From the NCBI GenBank assembly GCA_963621965.1, contig CAVFGN010000004.1:8047-72046 (forward strand): a DNA stretch of 64,000 bases, in the 5' to 3' direction. The stretch is from JAEELC01 sp963621965. Its GTDB lineage: Bacteria; Bacillota_I; Bacilli_A; Acholeplasmatales; Anaeroplasmataceae. How positions within the stretch are numbered: the stretch's first letter is position 1; each line of letters starts with the position of its first letter. Below, piece after piece: positions 45,142-52,420 of this stretch. The notes below the pieces were generated by a model. That model was given only the letters and a program-made list of their open reading frames with translations. It did not search any database and had not been told where the DNA came from. Made by a program: the position numbers and the translations under genes.

Positions 45142-47928
45142 CTATTCCTCCTTTTTTTCGTTTTCAGGTACAGACTCAATTTTAAATTTTATTAACTTCT
45201 TCATTTCTTCTTTGTAATACTTAAACTCGGTTTCGAAATTATCATATGTATAACCAAAATCTGTATATTTATTAAATATTTTTTGATCCTCAAAATATTT
45301 TAATTCCTCTTTCAATTTTTCAAAAAAAGTATCAATATTAGATATGTCTTTTTCTAAAAATGAAAATGGTAAAACAAACAAGTTATTATAATCATACATA
45401 TTCTTAAAAATATTAACTAATGTTTCCTTTGACTCAGATGGTGTTATAACAAAAGCATATTTTGAATTTTGTTTAAGTTTCTTATCTATTAAAACAAGTC
45501 TTATGTTATATTCATTTTCGCTTTTAGACGAAACGTCTAATAGAGTTTTCACATATAGTCTAAGATAATGTTTTAGTGAAACTGAATTAACATTTACAAG
45601 GTCTATATACATTAACTCATTATTTTCTTCTTTTACAAATACACTTTTTAATGAACTAACAACAAGATTTGCATTATCTATTTTCAATTCAACATCTTCA
45701 AGTATTGATAATTTTGTATTTTTTTCATGAACTAAGTTGATTTGTTCACATATCGTATCTAGAAATTCATAAAAATATACTTTTGACATTTTTTCATCTA
45801 CCGAAGGAATCTTTGATGTTAATAAATAATATTTATATAATTTTTCAGTTTGAATTCTAGTTAGTTGATGTTCATATACATAAGGAATTAAATCATCAAA
45901 AATGCTAAAGGAATCTAGTATATCCATTTTGTAAGGACTAAATTCTTCTTCGATTTTAGAATAAGAATCATCATTATACGGGAATATTTGTTTTGTTTTA
46001 AAACTAAATGGTTCAATTAAAAAATCACTGAACTTTTTAATATCGATTGTTTTAGGATAATCATTTGGTTTATACAAAATATCTAGGTTCTTTTTTTTGC
46101 TAATTTCATTAGTATCGGTATAAAGTGAAATATCATATCCTTTGTTTTTAAATTCACTTCTTGTAAATAATTCCTTATATTCCCTTTTTTCATCAATTGT
46201 TATTGTCTCTTCTTCTACAATAAACAATTCATTTAATATAATAGAAGGATAATATTCTTCACCAGATTTTAGATTTTGAGCTTCATAGGATATATAAAAA
46301 TTCTCACTGTTTAATTTAGTTAAATAAAATGATTTTTTTATTTCTTCATACTCATCACTTTCATTCCTTAAATCAAGTTCACTTGTCACAGTTAAATTAG
46401 GGAAATTATTGCTAGAAAGTCCGATGAAAAATACATATTTATATTTATTTACTATATCCTTATTAAACGAATCAAAGGTAACACCTATATTTAAACCTGA
46501 TTTTGTATTGTTTGAATTTTTTAGTATATCTAAAACGAAGTTTTTAAAGATAATATAATGTAAATTATTAATATCTAATGTTTTTAAAGAGTTAATAAAT
46601 TTATTAATTTTAAATAGTTCATAATTTTCTTCTTCAATTTTTTCGTTATATAGTACAAGACGATTTATTACCTTTTCTAATTCTTCTAGATTGTCTTTCT
46701 TGATGATTTTGTGTGTATTAAAGAAAGACAAAAAAGACGAAACATCAGTGATTAAATCTAAAAATTTTAACATCAAATCATTGTTAAGACTCATGTTTGA
46801 ATATGGAACATATTCTTTATCATTTAGACTAACAAACGAATTATCAAAGTTATCAATATTTGCAAATTTAGATAAAATTAATCTATTTTTCAACTTGTCT
46901 ATATCTATATCATTATAAACATTTGTTTTTAGAATCATATCTATTATATTACAAACATCATCTTTGGATATATTTCGGGACTTTGTAACCCACTCAATAT
47001 TTAAGATATTATTTAAATCTAGGCGTGTGAAAGAATTATTAGAAAGAGATGCAAATAATATATCAAACAAAGCATATGTATCACTTTTAGTTTCTAGACG
47101 AGTTTTTATATTATAAGGAATTGATAAGAAGTTTTTATTATCTTGTTCAAATACTGCTTTTATTTCCATTGCATAGTCTGAAATATTACTTGAAAGAACT
47201 AAAAAATCAGAATACTTATTATCATTTTTTAATAATAAATTACAAATTTTAGAATGAAGAATTTCAATTTCTTTCTTTTTAGAAGGACATTTAGATACTA
47301 GGGTATTAGTTTTCTTGAAATTAACATTCGAATCTAAGTCATAATGCAAAACTTTATTATATTTATTAAGTAGTGATTCTTCTAATTTTGAATAGTTAAC
47401 AAAACCAAAAGAGTGGATAGTACCAATGTTCTTAAAATTGAAATTTTCTATTATATACCTTGTAGTAAATAAATTTAGCTTATTTGCTTTTTCTAAAACT
47501 AATTTCTTTATTTCATTACAATCTTCGTCTAAATCTAACAAATCCTTATCATAATCATTAAATAAAGAAACTAATGTAGTCGCAAGATCATATAATTTAT
47601 TTTGATAACTAATTTCATTTTCATCTAAATATTTAGATACAAGATTAATTTTATTTAGATTTTCCTCAATTACAGTACATGTTAATAATTTGTACTGATC
47701 GTTTGAAATCAAATAAGCATTATTAAATAGTTTCTTTTTAAGCGTTTCAAAAGTATAAAAATTTACATTCATTAAAACGCCATTATAGCTCTTTAGCCAA
47801 TAATTTTTAAAATAATCTTCCAAACTTTTTGATGGAACTAAAATATTAAAAGTTTCAAATAAGTTATCTCGTTCCTTTAATGTTTTAATTAATTCTTTTG
47901 CACAAATCTCTAAATCAAAATTTTTCAT
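45142..47928 (-). CDS. recC: Exodeoxyribonuclease V gamma subunit, RecC
   Basis: A 928-residue protein from ATG 47928 (GGACGGG upstream; the ATG at 47940 has no ribosome binding site). It contains the RecC-type dead helicase core: SKSLEDYFKNYWLKS at the start, FLVLSSNISDYAMEIKAVFEQ, SIPYNI, and FFIGLSSNNFP. Near the end it has LFVLPFSFLEK, as in RecC. RecC splits the duplex and, in the characterised complexes, scans for Chi. It is shorter than E. coli RecC (1122), and its Chi specificity is unknown. First gene of recC-recB-recD. Confidence 0.85.
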   Translation of the reverse strand: MKNFDLEICAKELIKTLKERDNLFETFNILVPSKSLEDYFKNYWLKSYNGVLMNVNFYTFETLKKKLFNNAYLISNDQYKLLTCTVIEENLNKINLVSKYLDENEISYQNKLYDLATTLVSLFNDYDKDLLDLDEDCNEIKKLVLEKANKLNLFTTRYIIENFNFKNIGTIHSFGFVNYSKLEESLLNKYNKVLHYDLDSNVNFKKTNTLVSKCPSKKKEIEILHSKICNLLLKNDNKYSDFLVLSSNISDYAMEIKAVFEQDNKNFLSIPYNIKTRLETKSDTYALFDILFASLSNNSFTRLDLNNILNIEWVTKSRNISKDDVCNIIDMILKTNVYNDIDIDKLKNRLILSKFANIDNFDNSFVSLNDKEYVPYSNMSLNNDLMLKFLDLITDVSSFLSFFNTHKIIKKDNLEELEKVINRLVLYNEKIEEENYELFKINKFINSLKTLDINNLHYIIFKNFVLDILKNSNNTKSGLNIGVTFDSFNKDIVNKYKYVFFIGLSSNNFPNLTVTSELDLRNESDEYEEIKKSFYLTKLNSENFYISYEAQNLKSGEEYYPSIILNELFIVEEETITIDEKREYKELFTRSEFKNKGYDISLYTDTNEISKKKNLDILYKPNDYPKTIDIKKFSDFLIEPFSFKTKQIFPYNDDSYSKIEEEFSPYKMDILDSFSIFDDLIPYVYEHQLTRIQTEKLYKYYLLTSKIPSVDEKMSKVYFYEFLDTICEQINLVHEKNTKLSILEDVELKIDNANLVVSSLKSVFVKEENNELMYIDLVNVNSVSLKHYLRLYVKTLLDVSSKSENEYNIRLVLIDKKLKQNSKYAFVITPSESKETLVNIFKNMYDYNNLFVLPFSFLEKDISNIDTFFEKLKEELKYFEDQKIFNKYTDFGYTYDNFETEFKYYKEEMKKLIKFKIESVPENEKKEE

Positions 47929-48043
47929 AATCCCGTCCATATATGTATTTATTATATAATTTTTATCAATTTCATAAAAGGTATTATAGTTCTTATTTCA
48001 AATTTAAAAAAGTTAAATACATTATTTTTGTAAGTATTTAGGT
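47929..48043. other. Spacer upstream of recC
   Basis: A+T-rich. TATAAT boxes occur on the minus strand (near 47955 and 47983), but no -35 with correct spacing can be assigned. No gene seen. Confidence 0.4.
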
Positions 48044-48194
48044 AAAAGAAAAGACTAAGGTAAAGGTACCTTAGTCAGTGGGGGTTGCTTGTACATTTTG
48101 AATTTAAGGGAGAGTTATGTATGAAAAAATATACAAGCTGATTAAAATTTTTAAGTGTTTTGTTTATTATTTTTTTGTCTTAATCTCTTAAGAC
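48044..48194 (-). ncRNA. Putative C-rich small RNA, copy 2
   Basis: Homologue of the element at 33553-33697, same orientation. Features: TATAAT at 48201-48206 upstream and a perfect 5' hairpin GTCTTAA-GAGA-TTAAGAC. A middle stem pairs GCTTGTA with TACAAGC (48087-48093 with 48132-48138); the corresponding stem of copy 1 has another sequence yet still pairs. Also present are CATACATAACTCTCCCTT, CCCCCAC and the terminator GACTAAGGTA / TACCTTAGTC (48053-48076) followed by TTTTCTTTT. The element lies in the gap between recC and khpA. No reading frame is shared between the copies. Confidence 0.6.
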
Positions 48195-48200
48195 ATCTAA

Positions 48201-48251
48201 ATTATAAACAATAATTTTGGCACAATATTATTTTAAATATGTGAAATTGTG
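48201..48251 (-). promoter_or_regulatory. Promoter region of small RNA copy 2 with TGTG repeat
   Basis: TATAAT (48201-48206, minus strand) plus an upstream plus-strand direct repeat AAATATGTG-AAATTGTG (48235-48251), matching the layout at copy 1. An activator site is inferred. Confidence 0.5.
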
Positions 48252-48270
48252 TTAATAGTTAGGCATCAAA

Positions 48271-48293
48271 ATAAAAAGAGTCTAAATGACTCT
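48271..48293 (-). terminator. Terminator after khpA
   Basis: On the minus strand the stem AGAGTC / GACTCT with a 5-nt loop is followed by TTTTTATTTT. It closes rpsP-khpA. Confidence 0.8.
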
Positions 48294-48295
48294 AT

Positions 48296-48538
48296 TTATT
48301 TGCTTAAAATATTAAGTCTAACCTTTACGCCTTCTTTTGAAGCTTTTGCATAAAGTATAGTTCTAATAGCTTTTGCAATATGACCACTTTTACCTACAAC
48401 ACGGCCTAAATCATTTTCCTTAACTGTTACATTAAAAACTTTATAACCGTCTTCTTCTAGACTCTCTAAAGAGAAGTCATCAGGATAAGCAAGTAGTGGT
48501 TTAATCAAATTTTCAACTAATTCTTCAAAAGTACCCAC
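48296..48538 (-). CDS. khpA: KH-domain RNA-binding protein KhpA
   Basis: An 80-residue single KH-domain protein with the GxxG loop in GRVVGKSGHIAKAIRTIL. It partners KhpB/EloR in Firmicutes and binds RNA, influencing cell division and sRNA-type regulation. It sits directly downstream of rpsP, the standard Firmicutes arrangement. A terminator follows, whereas in Bacillus the operon continues to rimM and trmD. Confidence 0.95.
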   Translation of the reverse strand: MGTFEELVENLIKPLLAYPDDFSLESLEEDGYKVFNVTVKENDLGRVVGKSGHIAKAIRTILYAKASKEGVKVRLNILSK

Positions 48539-48550
48539 TTTAAAACCTCA

Positions 48551-48793
48551 CTATTTAGAAGCTTTTTGTGCTTTTACGATATTCTTAACAGTTGTTGTCA
48601 TTTGAGCTCCTTTAGCAACCCAAGCGTCAACAGCTTCAGTGTCAAGATTAACAATAGCAGGATTAGCGATAGGATTATATGTTCCTAAAATTTCTAAGAA
48701 CTTACCATCACGAGGTGAACGAGAATCAGCAGCTACAATTCTGTATTGAGGATTCTTGTGAGCACCGAATCTTTGTAATCTAATTTTAACCAT
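48551..48793 (-). CDS. rpsP: 30S ribosomal protein S16
   Basis: An 80-residue S16: MVKIRLQRFGAHKNPQYRIVAADSRSPRDGKFLEILGTYNP is the diagnostic N-terminus. The ATG at 48793 has AAGGAG 8 nt upstream. The GTG three codons earlier overlaps that Shine-Dalgarno and is rejected. It assembles early into the 30S body. First gene of rpsP-khpA with a consensus promoter. Confidence 0.97.
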   Translation of the reverse strand: MVKIRLQRFGAHKNPQYRIVAADSRSPRDGKFLEILGTYNPIANPAIVNLDTEAVDAWVAKGAQMTTTVKNIVKAQKASK

Positions 48794-48826
48794 ATTTTTC
48801 ACTCCTTTTTTGAATTTTACTAAATA

Positions 48827-48854
48827 AGTATATCATAAAATTCATAGTTGTCAA
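48827..48854 (-). promoter_or_regulatory. rpsP promoter
   Basis: On the minus strand, -35 TTGACA (48849-48854), 16-nt spacer, -10 TATACT (48827-48832). Confidence 0.8.
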
Positions 48855-48872
48855 GTATTTTTACTTAACACC

Positions 48873-49082
48873 TTATATTTCGTAAATGTCATCACTTACG
48901 TTAACATCTAGAACTAAACTATTATTACTTAAGTATTTAACAAGGCCGTCTAGTTTCTCTTGATTTGTGTATATTATTGCATAATTATATCTTTTGCTTG
49001 TGTAATAAATATGAACATCTCTTAATGTATTTAGTAATGATTCTTGTTTATAAGTAATCACTAAACTTCTTCTTTTAGACAT
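48873..49082 (-). CDS. ylbG: YlbG-family (DUF2129) protein
   Basis: A 69-residue protein with the YlbG pattern: RRSLVITYKQ...LRDVHIYYTSKRYNYAIIYTNQEKLDGLVKYL, a small ferredoxin-like fold of unknown function. It overlaps the ylbF-like gene by one base. In Bacillus ylbF and ylbG are also neighbours. Confidence 0.85.
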   Translation of the reverse strand: MSKRRSLVITYKQESLLNTLRDVHIYYTSKRYNYAIIYTNQEKLDGLVKYLSNNSLVLDVNVSDDIYEI

Positions 49083-49429
49083 TAAATCACTCTTTTCTTT
49101 TTTATTTTGTTTGAAATAAAGTCTGATAATTCATTAGTCATAGTATCCAATTCTTTTTGAATAAAATGTTCTAATTCTTTTATTCTTTTAACTTCATTTA
49201 TATTATATAGTTTTTCTTTGGCTATAACCAATTTTTTCTCGTACTTTTCTAAATCTAAATTATATTTTTTTTGTTCTTTTAATTGTTCACGTGCCGTGTT
49301 AAAAGCGATGACTTCATTATTATAGTGTTCAAATACAAATTCGTTTAGTTTTATGTATTCTTTAACATCGCTAGACTCTAAAAATTCATCAACTATTTCG
49401 TCTAGAATATTATATAATTTTAAATCCAT
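49082..49429 (-). CDS. ylbF: YlbF-family protein (RicF-like)
   Basis: A 115-residue helical protein, with the Com_YlbF hallmark of an N-terminal helix DEIVDEFLESSDVKEYIKLNE and a long lysine-rich coiled coil to residue 110. In Bacillus YlbF, with YmcA and YaaT, forms the Ric (Y-) complex that promotes RNase Y-dependent mRNA maturation. YmcA and YaaT are not in the window. Assignment rests on length, helix pattern and adjacency to ylbG. Confidence 0.75.
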   Translation of the reverse strand: MDLKLYNILDEIVDEFLESSDVKEYIKLNEFVFEHYNNEVIAFNTAREQLKEQKKYNLDLEKYEKKLVIAKEKLYNINEVKRIKELEHFIQKELDTMTNELSDFISNKIKKKRVI

Positions 49430-49950
49430 TATTTCGTGTAATCCTCATAAATGATACGTGCTATTTCTTTTATAGATAATTTAGTTGAATTAATTATCTT
49501 TCCAATAAAGCCCTTATTTTCAAGAGAGAAAGCAAGATCATCATTTTTTAATCTATTTTCTACTGACTCTATCGTGTCTCCACGCCCTATCATTCTTTTT
49601 TTTCGCACAACTTTATCGCACTCTAAATAGTACGCCTTAATAAAAAAGTCACTTTGAATATATTTATCGTATCCATTCAAATCAAGAATCATGTATCTAT
49701 TTTCTTTAATAGATTCCTTACTTGTACCATAAAAGTTGTCTTGATAAGACATTGTTTCAAAGAAAAAGCCATTTTCTTTCTTTTCTTTAAATTCTTCTTT
49801 TGAAATAAAAATGTAATCGATACCATTTATTTCTCCAGTTCTTTTTTTACGAGTTGTATAAGTTACAACTTTTTTTACGTTAAATTCTTCTTCTAAACAC
49901 TTACCTACCGCAGTTTTCCCACTTGCGCTTGGACCAATTAAAATAATCAT
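49429..49950 (-). CDS. gmk: Guanylate kinase-like protein
   Basis: A 173-residue P-loop kinase: IGPSASGKTAVG (Walker A, 5-16), VTYTTRKKRTGEINGIDYIFISKEEF (the GMP-binding region of guanylate kinases), and FFETMSYQDNFYGTSKE. It is about 30 residues shorter than usual guanylate kinase, with the lid region compressed (RMIGRGD). It phosphorylates GMP to GDP if it is the main gmk, or it is a paralogue. It overlaps ylbF by one base, forming gmk-ylbF-ylbG. Confidence 0.8.
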   Translation of the reverse strand: MIILIGPSASGKTAVGKCLEEEFNVKKVVTYTTRKKRTGEINGIDYIFISKEEFKEKKENGFFFETMSYQDNFYGTSKESIKENRYMILDLNGYDKYIQSDFFIKAYYLECDKVVRKKRMIGRGDTIESVENRLKNDDLAFSLENKGFIGKIINSTKLSIKEIARIIYEDYTK

Positions 49951-50010
49951 ATTTTCACCAACAAAATTATTATAACATGAGTTTAATTATTTTACTTATA
50001 TTTTTAATTT

Positions 50011-50019
50011 TGATATAAT
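50011..50019 (+). promoter_or_regulatory. Extended -10 promoter of def
   Basis: TGA-TATAAT with the hexamer at 50014-50019. It covers the ATG at 50018 of the longer reading frame, which therefore cannot be the start. Confidence 0.65.
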
Positions 50020-50035
50020 GATTTTGGTGATTATT

Positions 50036-50650
50036 ATGTATTTAAATAAAGATATAACTAAAGAAGGAACTCCCTCTTTAAGAGAAAAATGTAGTGAAGT
50101 AAAAATGCCTATATCAAGTGAGGACTTAGAAGTTTTACATGGTTTATACGAATACGAAAAGATTTCACAAAATGATGAACTTGTAAAACAATACGGTATT
50201 AGACCTGGCGTAGGTATTGCGGCTCCTCAAGTTGGTGTAAACAAAAGAATGTTTGCAATCGAATTTGACGATTTTTTAGATAACAATAAACATTACGAGT
50301 ATGCTGTAATCAATCCTCAAATTATCGAAAGATCAAAGGAATTAACATATCTACCTGCAGGAGAAGGATGTTTATCTGTCGACAGACAAACTTCTGGCAT
50401 CGTTCCTCGCCCTTATAAAATTGTAGCTAAGACATGGATCTATGATTTTACACACAAGAAAGCTCAATTTAAAACTCTTCGTCTTGAAGGATATCCTGCA
50501 ATTGTCTTCCAACATGAATATGACCATTTAGATGGTATATTATTTGTCGATAAACTAACTACAGTTGAGGATTTAAAGCAAAAAGATGTAGTTTCATTCC
50601 CTTTATATACTATTGAATCTAGTGAAGAGGAAGACGAAATTGAGGAATAA
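50036..50650 (+). CDS. def: Peptide deformylase
   Basis: From ATG 50036 the enzyme has 204 residues with all three motifs: GVGIAAPQVG (I), EGCLSV (II, metal-binding cysteine) and HEYDHLDG (III, metal-binding histidines with catalytic glutamate). It removes the formyl group from nascent proteins. The size and inserts fit type 2 deformylases of Gram-positives. GGTGA precedes the start. The 3' end overlaps yidD, so the two are coupled. Confidence 0.96.
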   Translation: MYLNKDITKEGTPSLREKCSEVKMPISSEDLEVLHGLYEYEKISQNDELVKQYGIRPGVGIAAPQVGVNKRMFAIEFDDFLDNNKHYEYAVINPQIIERSKELTYLPAGEGCLSVDRQTSGIVPRPYKIVAKTWIYDFTHKKAQFKTLRLEGYPAIVFQHEYDHLDGILFVDKLTTVEDLKQKDVVSFPLYTIESSEEEDEIEE

Positions 50651-50927
50651 ATGGGTAGTAAACGCCATTAATATTTATCAATCTCGACCTAAAACAGGTA
50701 TAAAAAAATGTAGATTTTATCCAACATGTTCAGAATACTCTAAACAATGTTACTTAAAATTTAATTTCTTTTATGCAAGTTTTTTGACACTTAAAAGATT
50801 TCTTAAATGTAATCCATTTCATAAAATGGCTTACGATCCTGTACCACTTGAAAAAAAATACAGAACTAAATATATTACACTAGAAGAAGCTTTAGCTAGT
50901 GAACGTATATCACGAGCATCCAATTAG
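50640..50927 (+). CDS. yidD: Membrane protein insertion efficiency factor YidD
   Basis: The protein (95 residues) has the YidD signature CRFYPTCSEYSKQC...LKRFLKCNPF...YDPVP with conserved cysteines. It is a small peripheral membrane protein that assists YidC. No ATG start exists in the frame. I choose TTG 50640, which has AGAGG 8 nt upstream and overlaps the def stop by 11 nt. Further upstream TTG (50613) or GTG (50622) codons lack a ribosome binding site. Confidence 0.92.
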   Translation: MRNKWVVNAINIYQSRPKTGIKKCRFYPTCSEYSKQCYLKFNFFYASFLTLKRFLKCNPFHKMAYDPVPLEKKYRTKYITLEEALASERISRASN

Positions 50928-50942
50928 ATGCTCTTTTTTTTA
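50914..50942 (+). terminator. Terminator after yidD
   Basis: The stem GAGCATC / GATGCTC with a 6-nt loop is followed by eight T. It includes the yidD stop. Confidence 0.9.
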
Positions 50943-50944
50943 TT

Positions 50945-50967
50945 TAAAAAAAGCGTCCGAGGACGCT
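50945..50967 (-). terminator. Terminator after cvfB
   Basis: On the minus strand the stem AGCGTCC / GGACGCT is followed by six T. Confidence 0.88.
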
Positions 50968-50968
50968 A

Positions 50969-51817
50969 TTATTTCTTTATTAAAAAAGTTTTATTATCTT
51001 TGAATGTAACAAGCTCATCTTTATATAAGCCGCCAAGAGCTCTTTTAAATGCTTTACGGGACATATTTAAGATTTTCTCTACTTCCTCGCTTGAACTTTT
51101 GGCATCAAGAGGCATTTGATTATTATGTCCTTCTAAATAATTTAATAAATATTCTTTATCAGGATCAATTTGATCTTCTTTTTGGTTAATTAAAGAACCA
51201 TTATATTCATTATCATTTTTAACGTATATAATCTTTACGTTAACTTTTTCTCCAAGGCGAAGACTATTTCTTAACATTGAGTGATGAACAAATATAGATT
51301 TGAAATCTTTAGTAGCTAAACTGACACCAGCTTCGCCAACACGAATTACATAAGCCTCAACAACTTGACCGATTTCATACTTTTTGTCGTTTGCATAATC
51401 AATTAAATCAACACGGTTTAAAAGTTTTGCGACAATTGTATCTCTTTTTAGTTTCAAGCTTACTGGAATTATATCACCAACATTTGGCCATAAAGAATAA
51501 TCATAAGGAAGATAATCTGTAGAAATTAAAACATCTTTACCTGTGTTATTTGAAATAAAAACACCTGTACTAGTTATCTTTTCAACAACACTAACAAAAC
51601 CAGGACGAGAAATAGTTACAAATGGTTCATTTTCAGTTGCGCAAAGTCTATGTTTTTTATCATAATAGATGAATACTTTAACGTAATCTTCACTACTATA
51701 CTCTTTTTTAGCTTCCTTAAAATGAAGCAACACTTCTTCGTTTGAATCATCTGCTAACATATATCCTAAATCAGATTTTCTTAAAACTTTTAATTTATTT
51801 ATTTCTCCAATTTTCAT
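50969..51817 (-). CDS. cvfB: CvfB-family S1 RNA-binding protein
   Basis: A 282-residue protein with S1-like OB domains: an N-terminal one (LKVLRKSDLGYMLADD), a middle S1 domain with FVSVVEKITSTGVFISN, a third with GQVVEAYVIRVGEAGVSLA and a C-terminal winged helix (MSRKAFKRALGGLYK). CvfB is conserved in Firmicutes and binds RNA, affecting virulence gene expression in Staphylococcus. The start lies 2 nt after the stop of the small gene upstream. Confidence 0.92.
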   Translation of the reverse strand: MKIGEINKLKVLRKSDLGYMLADDSNEEVLLHFKEAKKEYSSEDYVKVFIYYDKKHRLCATENEPFVTISRPGFVSVVEKITSTGVFISNNTGKDVLISTDYLPYDYSLWPNVGDIIPVSLKLKRDTIVAKLLNRVDLIDYANDKKYEIGQVVEAYVIRVGEAGVSLATKDFKSIFVHHSMLRNSLRLGEKVNVKIIYVKNDNEYNGSLINQKEDQIDPDKEYLLNYLEGHNNQMPLDAKSSSEEVEKILNMSRKAFKRALGGLYKDELVTFKDNKTFLIKK

Positions 51818-51818
51818 A

Positions 51819-51974
51819 TCAGTTTCTATCTCCGTCTTTATAATTTCTATCAGTTTGTTTTTTATATTCTTCGCTTAATTTATTGTCTTTAGTTGTTTTT
51901 GTGTTTTTCCCTTGTTCAATTCGTTTAATTAATTCACGAATTTCACGTTCTGTCATGTTATTCTTATTTTCCAT
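51819..51974 (-). CDS. Small basic hypothetical protein
   Basis: A 51-residue frame fills the gap between two minus-strand genes with no waste: its ATG overlaps the stop region of the upstream gene by 11 nt and its stop is 1 nt from the cvfB start codon. The sequence starts MENKNNMTEREIRELIKRIEQ and is rich in Lys, Asn, Glu and Asp, with no membrane segment. The ribosome binding site is weak. ATG 51956 is an alternative start. Tight packing supports it as a real gene, but the function is unknown. Confidence 0.55.
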   Translation of the reverse strand: MENKNNMTEREIRELIKRIEQGKNTKTTKDNKLSEEYKKQTDRNYKDGDRN

Positions 51975-52419
51975 TTTGATCTTGTTCTTTCTTTACAATT
52001 TCTTCACTCTTATCACTTACTACAAGGCCTAGTTTTCGAAGTTCATCAATAATATATTGTAAATTATTTTCTCCTTCATAAGAATCTCTTAGTCCTGTAA
52101 AGAAGCCAAGCGGAAAATAATCTCCTTTATAAGAAATTAAAGTGAATTTTGAACCACCCATTCTTAGTAATTCTATCGTAAATGACTTGAATTTTTCAAT
52201 CTTTAAAGAAAAATCTCCTTTGGGATTATATTTATTAAATAATCCTTTTATATGATGGAAATAAAGATCATTTTCTTTTGCGCGAAAAGTCATAACATAG
52301 TAGTTCTTCTTTTTAGAATAGACTCCACCATTATTAGGTATAGTAAATACCACAACTGGGTATTTACCTTTAAGATTATGATTTACACGCAAATTCATAA
52401 CTACTTTTTTTAAATCCAT
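51964..52419 (-). CDS. Hypothetical protein
   Basis: I do not recognise this 151-residue protein. It is probably a mixed alpha/beta cytoplasmic protein with conserved-looking NNGGVYSKKKNYYVMTFRAKENDLYFHHIKGLF and a basic C-terminus KKEQDQNGK. It lies directly downstream of gltX (1-nt gap) and upstream of the 51-residue gene, so it is in the gltX operon. No motif indicates enzymatic activity. Confidence 0.75.
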   Translation of the reverse strand: MDLKKVVMNLRVNHNLKGKYPVVVFTIPNNGGVYSKKKNYYVMTFRAKENDLYFHHIKGLFNKYNPKGDFSLKIEKFKSFTIELLRMGGSKFTLISYKGDYFPLGFFTGLRDSYEGENNLQYIIDELRKLGLVVSDKSEEIVKKEQDQNGK

Positions 52420-52420
52420 A

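Noticed and set aside
45142..47928. AddB instead of RecC
   Set aside because: The neighbouring recD and the RecC-like segments (SSNISDYAMEIKAVFE, LFVLPFSF) fit RecC. AddB C-terminal Fe-S nuclease cysteines are not seen.
49429..49950. Shikimate or adenylate kinase
   Set aside because: TTRKKRTGEINGIDYIF is the guanylate-kinase GMP-binding region.
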